Part shown: positions 1 to 7,587 of the stretch, in pieces | Layout of the letters: each line of letters opens with the position of its first letter | Numbering within the stretch: position 1 is the stretch's first letter | NCBI GenBank assembly: GCA_017430235.1 | Contig: JAFRNH010000034.1 | Coordinates: 1-39,623 of the forward strand | Reading direction: 5' to 3' | From: Paludibacteraceae bacterium | GTDB taxonomy: Bacteria > Bacteroidota > Bacteroidia > Bacteroidales > Paludibacteraceae | Length of the DNA: 39,623 nucleotides | Position numbers and translations under genes: made by a program | The notes under the pieces: model-generated | What the model saw: the letters and a program-made list of their open reading frames with translations, nothing else | The model's database searches: none | What the model was told of the DNA's origin: nothing

Positions 1-123
1 AGGGCTGACTGGGAAATCAAACGAGTTAAACTTACTCAAATAAGACGAAAAAGAATCGTCAGAATATGCCAATGACAAGGACATATTCAAAAGAAGAAAT
101 AACAAGAATAATCTTTTTAACAT
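1..123 (-). CDS. N-terminal part of a secreted protein (runs off the window)
   Basis: Only the first 41 codons are present; the gene continues beyond position 1. Reading leftwards from the ATG at 123-121, the product starts MLKRLFLLFLLLNMSLSLAYS, a short basic start followed by a leucine-rich hydrophobic stretch typical of a Sec signal peptide. It continues into a serine-rich segment (DDSFSSYLSKFNSF). The mature function cannot be judged from so little. It lies 79 bases downstream of the SH3-domain gene on the same strand and may share its transcript. Confidence 0.6.
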   Translation of the reverse strand, partial: MLKRLFLLFLLLNMSLSLAYSDDSFSSYLSKFNSFDFPVSP

Positions 124-202
124 GCGTATAATAATAAAATTTATAATTCTGCGTACATTCAAATTAGAGGATGTAATTTAAACTGTGTCAAGACAAAATA
201 AA

Positions 203-1270
203 TCATTCCATTTTCATCCAATAATACTCTTCAAAATAATCTTTTGTTTTGCCCTCATCAAAAAAGTCCAAAGCTTTACTTAAAATAGAAACACGCGACT
301 TATGAATCCACCCACTACATTTATCTCCATATTTGATAACACGATACCATCCATTTCTTTCTTTATTACTCACCACAAAAACCTCATCTTTATTAATTTT
401 ATACAAAACGGGAGATTCCGTAGATGCATGTTCACGAACATTTGTATAACCATCCTTATCGTTTATAACACAATTGTACGCCATTGCGCTATGTACTAAA
501 ATAGAATCTCCGGAAGCGGAATTAGTATACTCATTTGCTGTATCCCAAACAACCTCATAGAATTCTCTTTCTTCATTGAACAGAACTTTTCTAAATCCTC
601 TAGTTAAACCATCACAAGGCAATTCTTCAGGTCCACATTGTCTTCCGTAAGTTTGCGTTATCATACCATTACTAATAGACAATGTTTGAGAAATACATTC
701 ATAATCTTCGGCGAGTAGTGCTCTACATTTCCCCAAATTATCAAATTCAGAAAAATCAATTTCGCGTCTACAGTCAAAGAGTAAAACATCTGATTTTAAC
801 CGATCTTTAGATTCATCATAGCACATTAAAGAAATAAATGTTGAATTATATTCCTTTTCCGTACTTAAAAGGACAAACTCATAAATATGAGGCATTCTAT
901 TTCTATAACAAATAGGATAATAATATGTTCCCGATTTTGCAGGAATGATATCCGTGGTTGAAAATCCTATAAAATTTTTCCCATCATCTTGAATAAGAAA
1001 CGATTTTTTCGCATTTGCTTCGACAAATTCCGAATAGACGGAATAAGGTATAGAATCCTTTTTATTCAGCACTATATCTTTCCCGTTCAAAAGTAATGCC
1101 CCATTAGGATACTCCTTTAACTTATCTTTAACAACAAACATAGACCCGTCAAAATTATTTACTTTTGTTGATTTTAATAGATATTGTTTTAAGCGGAGCC
1201 ATGTATTATCTTCCGCATTTATTTGCAAAAAGCAAATAACACTAAATACTAAAAATAGAAGCCTTTTCAT
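203..1270 (-). CDS. Secreted protein with C-terminal bacterial SH3-like domain
   Basis: A 355-residue protein with a Sec signal peptide at about residues 1-19 (MKRLLFLVFSVICFLQINA). The middle, about 20-270, matches no family I can name; it is rich in acidic and aromatic residues and has several cysteines. Residues ~275-328 read as a bacterial SH3 domain: NVREHASTESPVLYKI, then a GWYRV strand and GWIHKSRV. SH3b domains usually bind cell-wall or glycan ligands or serve as protein-interaction modules; here the role is unknown. The ATG overlaps by 3 bases the TGA of a short upstream reading frame (1267-1419), suggesting translational coupling or the remains of a once longer upstream gene. Confidence 0.7.
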   Translation of the reverse strand: MKRLLFLVFSVICFLQINAEDNTWLRLKQYLLKSTKVNNFDGSMFVVKDKLKEYPNGALLLNGKDIVLNKKDSIPYSVYSEFVEANAKKSFLIQDDGKNFIGFSTTDIIPAKSGTYYYPICYRNRMPHIYEFVLLSTEKEYNSTFISLMCYDESKDRLKSDVLLFDCRREIDFSEFDNLGKCRALLAEDYECISQTLSISNGMITQTYGRQCGPEELPCDGLTRGFRKVLFNEEREFYEVVWDTANEYTNSASGDSILVHSAMAYNCVINDKDGYTNVREHASTESPVLYKINKDEVFVVSNKERNGWYRVIKYGDKCSGWIHKSRVSILSKALDFFDEGKTKDYFEEYYWMKME

Positions 1271-1419
1271 TTTAATCCTACAACTTGAATATTATATAGT
1301 TTAATTGGAGTAACACCAGATGCATTCCACCTACAATGATGACCTGGATTATTTTTCCCACTTGTATCATTTGTCTTGCATGGTGAAACATAAGTAGTTT
1401 TACAATTATCAATTATCAA
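1267..1419 (-). pseudogene. Possible small Cys-containing ORF or gene remnant between the plug gene and the SH3 gene
   Basis: The 138-base gap between the plug gene and the SH3 gene is open on the minus strand in one frame that reads like protein: KTTYVSPCKTNDTSGKNN, then PGHHCRWNASGVTPIKLYN, ending at TGA 1269-1267, which overlaps the next ATG. It has three cysteines and no ATG at a sensible place; the first possible start is a TTG at 1419-1417, inside the end of the plug gene. It may be the C-terminal remnant of a lost gene or a genuine tiny peptide. No family is recognised. Confidence 0.3.
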
Positions 1420-2758
1420 TTTTCAATTTCTTATATCCTATACATCGGTCGTACCCGATGGAATAATCGTAAAAATACACAAAAATCTCGTATTCGTTTT
1501 CTGTTTGATAAAAACTTCCATCAATGTCGATTTCGTCAATTGTGTTGAAATCAGCTGATGCTTTCACATATTTATAATTATAATATCCCTGTTTCAACAA
1601 TATTGACGCTTCGTATTGCTGTTTTTCTTCGTTGTAGGTCATTTTGTTTTCGTCGTTCAGTTTCCAGTCGTTGAAACCGCCGAACACGTACACATCAAGC
1701 GTGTCGTAAATATTTCGGTGATACGGAAGTGTGAATTTCACGTCGGCATAATCGGCACAGTAATCAGCGTGGTTATATGTGTCTTCGCTCGTTAGGAAAT
1801 TTCCATTCAAATCGGTAGTTGACGTGTAGGCAGCGTGCCAATCTCTGTCGGGATGGAGATACACGAAATATTTTCCGTCGTTTTTTTCAATATAATCAAC
1901 TGGGGTTGTGGCAATCCGCAGACTTTTGAAATGGAAATTGCGAAATTCGTTGCCGCCTTTGAACAGAGCATTCCTGTTGTCATTGAACACCAACGAGCCA
2001 TCACCCGAAACGTGGTCCGGCTGAATACCGCAAATTGTGTTATCCCAACGTCCATTTTGACGATAAACGACGTACAAATCCTTGTCGAATGTTGACAAAT
2101 CGAAGCCGTGAGGCACAATCTTCATAGAAATTTGTTGCGAATCGTCCATATATTGTACAAGATTCGGTCGATTCACTTCTGCTTGGATTTCAACAAGTTG
2201 CTCGGTTACAACAAAGCGTTTTTGAATAAGAACAATATCACCTTCATAAACTTGTTCATAAACTTGAACCACGTAGTTTCCCGACATAAGGAACCTGATT
2301 TCAGGCGTATCTGTGCCTCCATGAAACGGAAAATAAAAAAAGTAATGAACATACGGCACCGTCGTATTGTACGAAAAATCGGCAAAATCTCCGTCAATCA
2401 GAAAATCACAGTCAACAACCGTCATATATTGGGATTCCACAAGATTGGATTTTCTCCAATTTCGGTCGCAGTGGATGATGCGCCATTGGAGCGGACGAAT
2501 TTCGTCTTCCAAAATGTCAAAATCCATCATCAGCCCTTTGTTTTCGCCAATCAACGGCATTACCGGCGTTGCAAGAGAATCCCCCTTTTCGGGACCAACA
2601 TGAATTAAAGATGACGGAAGTCTTGTTTTTACCACAGGACGAAGCGTAACCGACTTGATTTTTGCGTAATCGGAGTTCACATACTGGTCGTACATAATCT
2701 GCGACCAAGCGCAAAAGCTTGATACTAACGTTATTATTATTGTAAGGACGAAACGCAT
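1409..2758 (-). CDS. Type IX secretion system plug protein (DUF5103 family)
   Basis: A 449-residue secreted protein with a signal peptide (about 1-19, ending CAWSQ). It follows the DUF5103 pattern: an N-terminal beta domain with YVNSDYAKIKSVTLRPV, then PLQWRIIHCDRNWRKSNL and PYVHYFFYFP, and later GGFNDWKLNDENKMTYNEE followed by a GYYNYKYV strand. In this family the protein closes the periplasm-facing side of the T9SS outer-membrane translocon SprA when it is not loaded with cargo. Length is normal. It fits with the T9SS type B cargo protein at 27.6-30.2 kb. The assignment rests on recalled family motifs, not on a search. Confidence 0.85.
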   Translation of the reverse strand: MRFVLTIIITLVSSFCAWSQIMYDQYVNSDYAKIKSVTLRPVVKTRLPSSLIHVGPEKGDSLATPVMPLIGENKGLMMDFDILEDEIRPLQWRIIHCDRNWRKSNLVESQYMTVVDCDFLIDGDFADFSYNTTVPYVHYFFYFPFHGGTDTPEIRFLMSGNYVVQVYEQVYEGDIVLIQKRFVVTEQLVEIQAEVNRPNLVQYMDDSQQISMKIVPHGFDLSTFDKDLYVVYRQNGRWDNTICGIQPDHVSGDGSLVFNDNRNALFKGGNEFRNFHFKSLRIATTPVDYIEKNDGKYFVYLHPDRDWHAAYTSTTDLNGNFLTSEDTYNHADYCADYADVKFTLPYHRNIYDTLDVYVFGGFNDWKLNDENKMTYNEEKQQYEASILLKQGYYNYKYVKASADFNTIDEIDIDGSFYQTENEYEIFVYFYDYSIGYDRCIGYKKLKIDN

Positions 2759-2803
2759 ATGTTTTAAGAAATAAAATTCGACAATTATTTGTTTTTAAGT
2801 ACT

Positions 2804-2838
2804 ACCTGTTGGTTGAATTAAACCTGTTGGCTGAATTA
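2804..2838 (+). repeat. Tandem 17-bp duplication at the edge of the long repeat
   Basis: ACCTGTTGGTTGAATTA (2804-2820) is followed after one base by ACCTGTTGGCTGAATTA (2822-2838), one mismatch. The other long-repeat copy has only one such unit (from 7589). It could mark the end of a mobile element, a duplicated target or terminal sequence. Confidence 0.6.
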
Positions 2839-3034
2839 AATTTATAATAAAAAGTTGTGTATTCTATTGGTTTTTAGTGTTTTAGTAATGTAAAATAAAA
2901 CAAATACCATTATCTTAGATATGCGCAACTTCATTACAAATTTTAGGAAAATCCTTGGAATTTGCAAACAATTCGCAGGAAATCAAGTAAATGAGAAGGG
3001 AAATGTGGCGAGATGCGGTGTCATCCACTCTTAT
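2821..3034 (+). repeat. Long direct repeat, copy 1 (possible insertion-sequence left end)
   Basis: About 215 bases that recur in the same orientation at 7588-7818 with scattered mismatches and small indels. The copy starts with AACCTGTTGGCTGAATTAAA and carries an ATG reading frame at 2921 whose first ~38 residues (MRNFITNFRKILGICKQFAG, then NQVNEKGNVARCGV) are almost identical in both copies; the two copies diverge right after it. The peptide looks to me like the N-terminus of a DDE transposase known from Bacteroidota, cut off after ~38 residues, but I cannot name the family with certainty. The 73-codon frame here runs on into unrelated sequence and overlaps the end of the neighbouring ATPase gene, so it is not called as a gene. 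Confidence 0.75.
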
Positions 3035-3099
3035 GACATGACTGCGGACAATGTAAAGACTTACAATATCTTTAAAATGGAGAAACTTCGGGCATCTCC

Positions 3100-4842
3100 T
3101 TATTCAATCTCCTCCAGCACCTTTAATTCAAACCCTTTGTAAACTTGGACAATCTTATGCAGCGTGGTGTGACCGATAGTCTCCAGCACCTGTGGTGACC
3201 GGGCGTAGTTGTTGATCTGCTCTATTGCCGCAGCTCGTTTTGCCTCCACTTCACTGTCTGGTTCACTGCTCTTCACATATTTGAATTCCACAATGTAGGA
3301 GTGCTGCAACTCCGGGAAATTGTCAAGGCGAGGTTGCAGGTAGACGTCGGAATAACCAGCGGCGGTGTCGTTCTCCGACACAGGCAGGTAGAGTGGATTC
3401 TGCAACGTCATCGCAAAGGTGAAGCCGTGAACATAATATTCGCCCTTTATCTTGTCTCGCTGCGACGAATAGTTCATGATTGCCTCCGCTATGGCCTGAA
3501 AATAGGGACGCCAGTTGCCATTCAGTGCCATATCGACGCCCAACTCGTCCTTTTTGTAGTAGTCGAGGCGCAAATCCACCTCGTCGTATGTCCTTACCAG
3601 ATAGTCAAACATTTGTTCCCTCACCACCTGATTCGGTATCTTGAAGATTAGTTTGTTGAGGAATGTCCCGTCAACCGTAAGCAAACCGAAATAATATAGC
3701 AGACTGACGAAATTGATCCTGTCAGTTATGTTCTTTGCGGGGAAATTATCGTTCAGTTCGGATGTTATCCGACCCTCCTTCACAATCTCTTGTATGACAG
3801 ACGTTTGCAGATCATGGTCTTTTCTCACCAGCATCATCAGTTTCTTGTAGTCGATACGGATGTTAGTGTCAAGCATATCACTTGGAATCAAGCATCTTCT
3901 TCCTAAATACGCATTAACAAAATAGAAAACCATATCACTATTGAACATGGTTTCACCATTCAAACTATCTCTTGAGAAGCAGTAATTGTCATACCAAGGC
4001 TTGATGGTGTCGATCAGTTCGTCCGTTGTGTGGTTGAACGGATGGAACTGGCGGTAGTAGTCGAGTATGGCGCGCACCTCCTTCTCGGTGAAGCCCATCA
4101 TCTCGTTGAAGGCGGCATAGCTTGTGTAGTTGAAGTTGATGTTGAACCCGGAGGTGAGGTCATCGAGCGTCACCGGACTGACGCCCGTGATGAAGATTTT
4201 CTTCAGACACGTACTTGTCGCCGACTTCAGTGCCGCAAAGAAAGTGCGGTAGAAACCATCCTGATGAGTGATACTTTCATATTTGCAAAGTGCAGAAACA
4301 TCGCTCAGCACCTTGTTGGTGAAGTTGTCGTACTCATCGATAAGAAGGTAAACATTTATTCCGTTCAATGCACATTTGGAAAATAACTCGTTCATATTTG
4401 CAGCCGCATTACCATTGACAATCATATTTTCTAAAATGTCTGACGGCAATAAACTCTTATACAGCGCACAGAAATTAGAAATGGCAGTATAACAATTAAT
4501 ATTGAACGACTCTTCACACTCATCAAGATTTGACGACACACATGAGAAATCCAGCCTCATCACCGCATAACTGTTACGCTGTTCCGTGGGATGCTGACCT
4601 ATCCAGAGGTCACCAAAGAGGGCGTCGAACTTCTCCCTGCGGTTCATATCGTAGTAGTTCTCCAGCATGGAGAGGAAGAGGCTCTTGCCGAAACGGCGCG
4701 GACGGATGAAGAAAAAGAAACGGGCAGACTGTTCCACCTCCGCGATAAACCTTGTTTTGTCGACATAGTAGTAGTTATCGAGGATGATATCCGCAAAGTT
4801 CCCCATTCCGTAGGGTATCTTTTTCATTTTCTTTCCGTCCAT
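3100..4842 (-). CDS. AAA-ATPase-like protein with C-terminal PD-(D/E)XK nuclease domain
   Basis: A 580-residue protein of the AAA-ATPase_like plus PDDEXK_9 (DUF1703) architecture, often present in many copies in Bacteroidales. The N-terminus KKIPYGMGNFADII and YYYVDKT is the family signature. Residues 47-54 (RPRRFGKS) form the P-loop and VYLLIDEYDNF is the Walker B strand. In the C-terminal domain D499 (in YSDVYLQP) and E519-x-K521 (in YIVEFKY) form the D...ExK nuclease core, so the catalytic residues look intact. The biological role of the family is unproven; it is suspected to be mobile- or defence-related. Translation may start at codon 1 or at the second ATG (codon 6, 4827). It sits between the two long direct repeats, next to an IS3 remnant. 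Confidence 0.88.
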   Translation of the reverse strand: MDGKKMKKIPYGMGNFADIILDNYYYVDKTRFIAEVEQSARFFFFIRPRRFGKSLFLSMLENYYDMNRREKFDALFGDLWIGQHPTEQRNSYAVMRLDFSCVSSNLDECEESFNINCYTAISNFCALYKSLLPSDILENMIVNGNAAANMNELFSKCALNGINVYLLIDEYDNFTNKVLSDVSALCKYESITHQDGFYRTFFAALKSATSTCLKKIFITGVSPVTLDDLTSGFNINFNYTSYAAFNEMMGFTEKEVRAILDYYRQFHPFNHTTDELIDTIKPWYDNYCFSRDSLNGETMFNSDMVFYFVNAYLGRRCLIPSDMLDTNIRIDYKKLMMLVRKDHDLQTSVIQEIVKEGRITSELNDNFPAKNITDRINFVSLLYYFGLLTVDGTFLNKLIFKIPNQVVREQMFDYLVRTYDEVDLRLDYYKKDELGVDMALNGNWRPYFQAIAEAIMNYSSQRDKIKGEYYVHGFTFAMTLQNPLYLPVSENDTAAGYSDVYLQPRLDNFPELQHSYIVEFKYVKSSEPDSEVEAKRAAAIEQINNYARSPQVLETIGHTTLHKIVQVYKGFELKVLEEIE

Positions 4843-4865
4843 ATATTTTCGAATTGATTTACCTA

Positions 4866-4873
4866 CAAAAATA
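4866..4873 (-). promoter_or_regulatory. Possible -7 box for the AAA-ATPase gene
   Basis: On the minus strand this reads TATTTTTG, matching the Bacteroidota -7 consensus TAnnTTTG, 24 bases upstream of the ATG. No clear TTTG -33 box is seen at the expected spacing. Confidence 0.4.
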
Positions 4874-4969
4874 GAATTAATTTGTCGGATGAAGAAAAAT
4901 TAGGGCGGTATAATACTGCCTATTTTGAAGCAGTTGCTAAATAAGAAAATAAAACTTAGATTGGCAGGC

Positions 4970-5119
4970 ATGGAAAGTAAAAGAGGAAATTTCACAGCAG
5001 AGTTCAATGCTCAAGTTGCCATCGAGGCATTGAAGGGTCAAGAGACATTGGCACAGTTGTCAGAGAGGTATCAAACCTATCTTCCTTCTAAATGTCTTTA
5101 TTTTGAGGAAACAACATAG
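4970..5119 (+). pseudogene. IS3-family transposase OrfA remnant
   Basis: From the ATG at 4970 the frame reads MESKRGNFTAEFNAQVAIEA and LKGQETLAQLSERYQ, the standard start of the IS3-family OrfA helix-turn-helix protein (usually NFTAEFKAKVALEAL...TLAELA..Y). After the ERYQ at about 5070 the similarity stops, where the helix-turn-helix would continue, and the frame runs on only to a stop at 5117-5119. Neither the rest of OrfA nor OrfB is present nearby. It is therefore a broken 5' fragment, evidence that an IS3 element once inserted into this accessory stretch. Confidence 0.75.
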
Positions 5120-5133
5120 TCCATTTAGCCATA

Positions 5134-5619
5134 TTAATCACGCCTCACATCTTTTATGAATTTATAAATACGCTGAATCATATTTACTCGGCCAAACAAA
5201 GAACAGACAAAACAATATTTACCCAAATATATTATTATCGCAAAAAGAATAGTAGGGAATTGTAAAATATAACGGTTAATAAAATCCCATTCGTCCATGT
5301 TCATTGCTGGATTCTTCCAACTCGGAGTACTCCAATGAAAAAGTTCTAATTGACAAGCGACACCAAAGGGAAATAACAAAACCACAATCAACAGCTTGGT
5401 TATAATCGACAAAATATGCCTTAGTTTACTCTGAGTTTTACCTATAAAATGCAAAAGGGGAAGGAACAATCCTACCATGACAAATTGAATAAAAACGAAC
5501 AATCCAGTTAAAAACATTTCAATATCATTTCCTTTAACTGAAACTTGACATGAAATCAAAAAAAGCATCAAAGATTCCACACATGATTCTATAAGCAAAT
5601 TAATCGCAATTTTTATCAT
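5134..5619 (-). CDS. Hypothetical membrane protein, about four membrane segments
   Basis: A 161-residue protein I do not recognise. Hydrophobic segments lie at about residues 4-25, 36-62, 70-92 and 120-142, so it is probably a four-pass inner-membrane protein, with a basic C-terminus (RIYKFIKDVRRD). Its ATG lies 49 bases downstream (in its own direction) of one copy of the 36-bp repeat at 5669-5704; the other copy lies just upstream of the next gene, so the repeat may serve both. Its right-hand neighbour on the same strand is the 35-codon frame at 5697-5804. Confidence 0.6.
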   Translation of the reverse strand: MIKIAINLLIESCVESLMLFLISCQVSVKGNDIEMFLTGLFVFIQFVMVGLFLPLLHFIGKTQSKLRHILSIITKLLIVVLLFPFGVACQLELFHWSTPSWKNPAMNMDEWDFINRYILQFPTILFAIIIYLGKYCFVCSLFGRVNMIQRIYKFIKDVRRD

Positions 5620-5668
5620 TTCATCTTCACTTTAAAAAGAATAACTTTGTTTTCTATCTCACTATTTT

Positions 5669-5704
5669 GTTTTTAAGTAATGTAAATCCCTTTATGTTAA
5701 AAAC
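5669..5704. repeat. 36-bp repeat with inverted ends, copy A
   Basis: Plus-strand sequence starts GTTTTTAAGTAATGTAAATC and ends CCTTTATGTTAAAAAC. It is identical to 6786-6821 except for one base (G here, A there). The outer 8 bases are a perfect inverted repeat, GTTTTTAA and TTAAAAAC. On the minus strand it covers the stop codon of the 35-codon frame and precedes the membrane-protein gene. Confidence 0.85.
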
Positions 5705-5804
5705 AGGACATGACCTCGTTCTGCAGAAGGATTCGGACTGCCTGCTCCATCTCCTCCGTACCGTGGACGAACCTACCCCTCTCCAACATTATTGGAAAGT
5801 CCAT
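5697..5804 (-). CDS. Short ORF, possibly a truncated phage baseplate (gpW/gp25-like) start
   Basis: A 35-codon frame that begins 15 bases after the stop of the 319-residue gene. It reads MDFPIMLERGRFVHGTEEM and then EQAVRILLQNEVMSCF. The pattern (xFPI, GRF, then an amphipathic stretch ending in a VRxLL helix) resembles the N-terminus of gpW/gp25-type baseplate proteins, which are normally ~100-150 residues. The stop codon lies exactly inside the 36-bp repeat, so the gene looks cut off there. This is a weak resemblance; it could also be a chance or genuine small gene. Confidence 0.35.
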   Translation of the reverse strand: MDFPIMLERGRFVHGTEEMEQAVRILLQNEVMSCF

Positions 5805-5819
5805 AGGCTAATATGTTTG

Positions 5820-6779
5820 TTATTTTTTCTCGTTCAGTCTCTCAACTTCGTAACCTACGTTCTCAATCATGTTCTGTGCGAACATCATGCGACCTTTCTT
5901 GTCGTCGCTCATGGTTGCATAGTTGGAGCCCTCGTTCATCTCATTCAAATCCTTTCTCATCTTGCGAGACTGATTCATTACGACGGAACTGTTTGCAAGT
6001 TTCTCCGCTGACAACTGAACACCTCTCTTCGCTTTCTTCACGAGTACGTTGAACAGTGAGTTGTAGAAGTTGGAGTCGTTCTTCTCCAACATCAGACAGA
6101 TGTTGTTTGCAACCACGTCGTCATCGTTCTCTGAGTAGGAGTCTTGAATCTCGTCGTCATCATAGGAAGACACTGTTGAATCTATGAAATAAACTTTATT
6201 ACCATCGAAATCAAGAACCATAACACATTCTTGTCGGAACGTATCGCATATACCCTCTGCAACTTTACACAAGGTCTTACTGTCTATTCCAAGAATCTGA
6301 ATGCTAATCGACGTTTCGTCAAATACCTTTCCATTTCTGTCTTTGTAACGACCCTTGAAAAAGTTTCCGATAGACCATGCGAATACGTCATCGTTCTCTT
6401 CTAATAGTTTAGTGGTCTTTTTGTTGACGAGAAATCTATTAACAATACTCGATAATTTTTGCTTTAAAAAATTAATTAATCTGTTTTCACTAAGACGAAC
6501 TGCGTTTATGTCTGTAGAAAATGTGATAACACCTCCTTTTTTATCAGGTGCTATAACATCAGAGATTGAGTCGGACACGGATGAATCGGAAATAATATCA
6601 TTGTCGGAATCATCAATGAACTCAAAGTAGTTGTCTGAACTGCACAAAACAAAATCGTCGTCAAAATCGAACTTATAAGGAAGTGCAATCAAAGGTGAAT
6701 TACTGCTTTTGATGTCCAAAAAATGTTTCCTTCCGTTATCAGAATCCTTTACTTTCTTAAAAATTTTAAACAAGTTCAT
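5820..6779 (-). CDS. Hypothetical cytoplasmic protein flanked by 36-bp repeats
   Basis: A 319-residue protein without signal peptide or membrane segment, which I do not recognise. Residues ~1-100 are acidic and low in complexity (FIDDSDNDIISDSSVSDSIS). The better-structured part, roughly 130-215, contains FAWSIGNFFKGRYKDRNGKV, FDETSISIQILGIDSK and CVMVLDFDGNKVYFID, which looks like a compact alpha/beta domain. The C-terminus is helical and charged. The ATG lies only 6 bases downstream of repeat copy B (6786-6821), and copy A follows its small downstream ORF. Together with that ORF, which vaguely resembles a phage baseplate protein, a phage or cassette origin is possible but unproven. Confidence 0.6.
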   Translation of the reverse strand: MNLFKIFKKVKDSDNGRKHFLDIKSSNSPLIALPYKFDFDDDFVLCSSDNYFEFIDDSDNDIISDSSVSDSISDVIAPDKKGGVITFSTDINAVRLSENRLINFLKQKLSSIVNRFLVNKKTTKLLEENDDVFAWSIGNFFKGRYKDRNGKVFDETSISIQILGIDSKTLCKVAEGICDTFRQECVMVLDFDGNKVYFIDSTVSSYDDDEIQDSYSENDDDVVANNICLMLEKNDSNFYNSLFNVLVKKAKRGVQLSAEKLANSSVVMNQSRKMRKDLNEMNEGSNYATMSDDKKGRMMFAQNMIENVGYEVERLNEKK

Positions 6780-6785
6780 ATTGAA

Positions 6786-6821
6786 GTTTTTAAGTAATAT
6801 AAATCCCTTTATGTTAAAAAC
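6786..6821. repeat. 36-bp repeat with inverted ends, copy B
   Basis: Same element as 5669-5704 with one base change, in the same orientation, 1,117 bases away. On the minus strand it lies immediately upstream of the ATG at 6779, so it may hold the promoter or an operator of the 319-residue gene. No TAnnTTTG box is present in it. Confidence 0.85.
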
Positions 6822-6888
6822 CGTAAAGATTTTAAAGTTGGGGGTGAGTGAGAAATTGTCTGCGTGAATACACTGGGAGAAATCCTTT

Positions 6889-7488
6889 TTAGTGGCAAAT
6901 CGAATCTGGCAAATTATATACCTTGAATCTCAAAGGTTCTTCTTTCCTTCTTTTTTTTATACCACCAAAAGGAGTTGATTTTCCTATATGATATGTCATT
7001 TTGTAAATAGGATATGATGAATATGGGAATACAGGGTACTTCGTCTCATCATGGGCATATGGATAATACATTAATTGTACTTCATCTAAATCTGTGCAAT
7101 ATCCTGCGTCAAACAAAAAATCACAACGACTTTTGAATGAGAACACATAAAAAGTCACATGTAAATAATGTTCGTCCTCAATTATGCTGTAAATTGAATC
7201 GTATTTAATATAATCTATACCAATTTCATCATAACTTGTTTTTTTTATACTAACAGAGTCTAAATGTAGACCCACATATCGCAAAGTCATATTTCCTATT
7301 GTATGACCTAAAATAGAACTTTTACATATCATATGCATTGGGTACTCATCCAATGCTATGGTATCCACAAAAAATTTATCGCTGTTATAATCATATTGTT
7401 TGTAAAAAACAGTATCTCTTTGTGAAGAGAATACATTATTATAACATATAAAAAACAAATTGACAAATAAAATTATTTTACGAATCAT
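6889..7488 (-). CDS. Hypothetical secreted protein
   Basis: A 199-residue protein with a signal peptide at about residues 1-21 (MIRKIILFVNLFFICYNNVF, then SS). The rest is rich in tyrosine and aspartate, with beta-strand-like segments (IGNMTLRYVGLHLDSVSIKK, YLHVTFYVFSFKSRC) and two cysteines. It ends KRRKEEPLRFKVYNLPDSICH. I recognise no domain. It is the last minus-strand gene before the second long direct repeat and is AT-rich like its neighbours. Confidence 0.6.
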   Translation of the reverse strand: MIRKIILFVNLFFICYNNVFSSQRDTVFYKQYDYNSDKFFVDTIALDEYPMHMICKSSILGHTIGNMTLRYVGLHLDSVSIKKTSYDEIGIDYIKYDSIYSIIEDEHYLHVTFYVFSFKSRCDFLFDAGYCTDLDEVQLMYYPYAHDETKYPVFPYSSYPIYKMTYHIGKSTPFGGIKKRRKEEPLRFKVYNLPDSICH

Positions 7489-7587
7489 TTTATTTCTTTC
7501 TATATCTTACAGAATAATTATTAGAGGTTATGTCTCACCTGACACATTAGAACCAGTAATTCAAAAAGAAACTAATTCATTTTGTAT

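Noticed and set aside
2108-2608. 166-codon plus-strand frame inside the plug gene
   Set aside because: It is antisense to a clear DUF5103 protein and has no protein-like features or promoter.
2921-3142. 73-codon gene in repeat copy 1 and 77-codon gene in copy 2
   Set aside because: Only the first ~38 residues agree between copies; the rest is unrelated sequence, so these are truncated fragments, not functional genes.
4904-4920. GGCGGTA/TACTGCC hairpin as an IS3 terminal repeat or terminator
   Set aside because: Seven pairs only, no T run and no partner copy nearby.
5667-6052. Plus-strand open frames of 79-114 codons
   Set aside because: They lie antisense to the 319-residue gene and the 35-codon frame and read as low-complexity shadows.
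5669-6821. 36-bp repeats with inverted ends as CRISPR repeats (length and GTT...AAC ends recall type VI-B)
   Set aside because: Only two copies, 1.1 kb apart, with a gene between and no spacers or cas genes.
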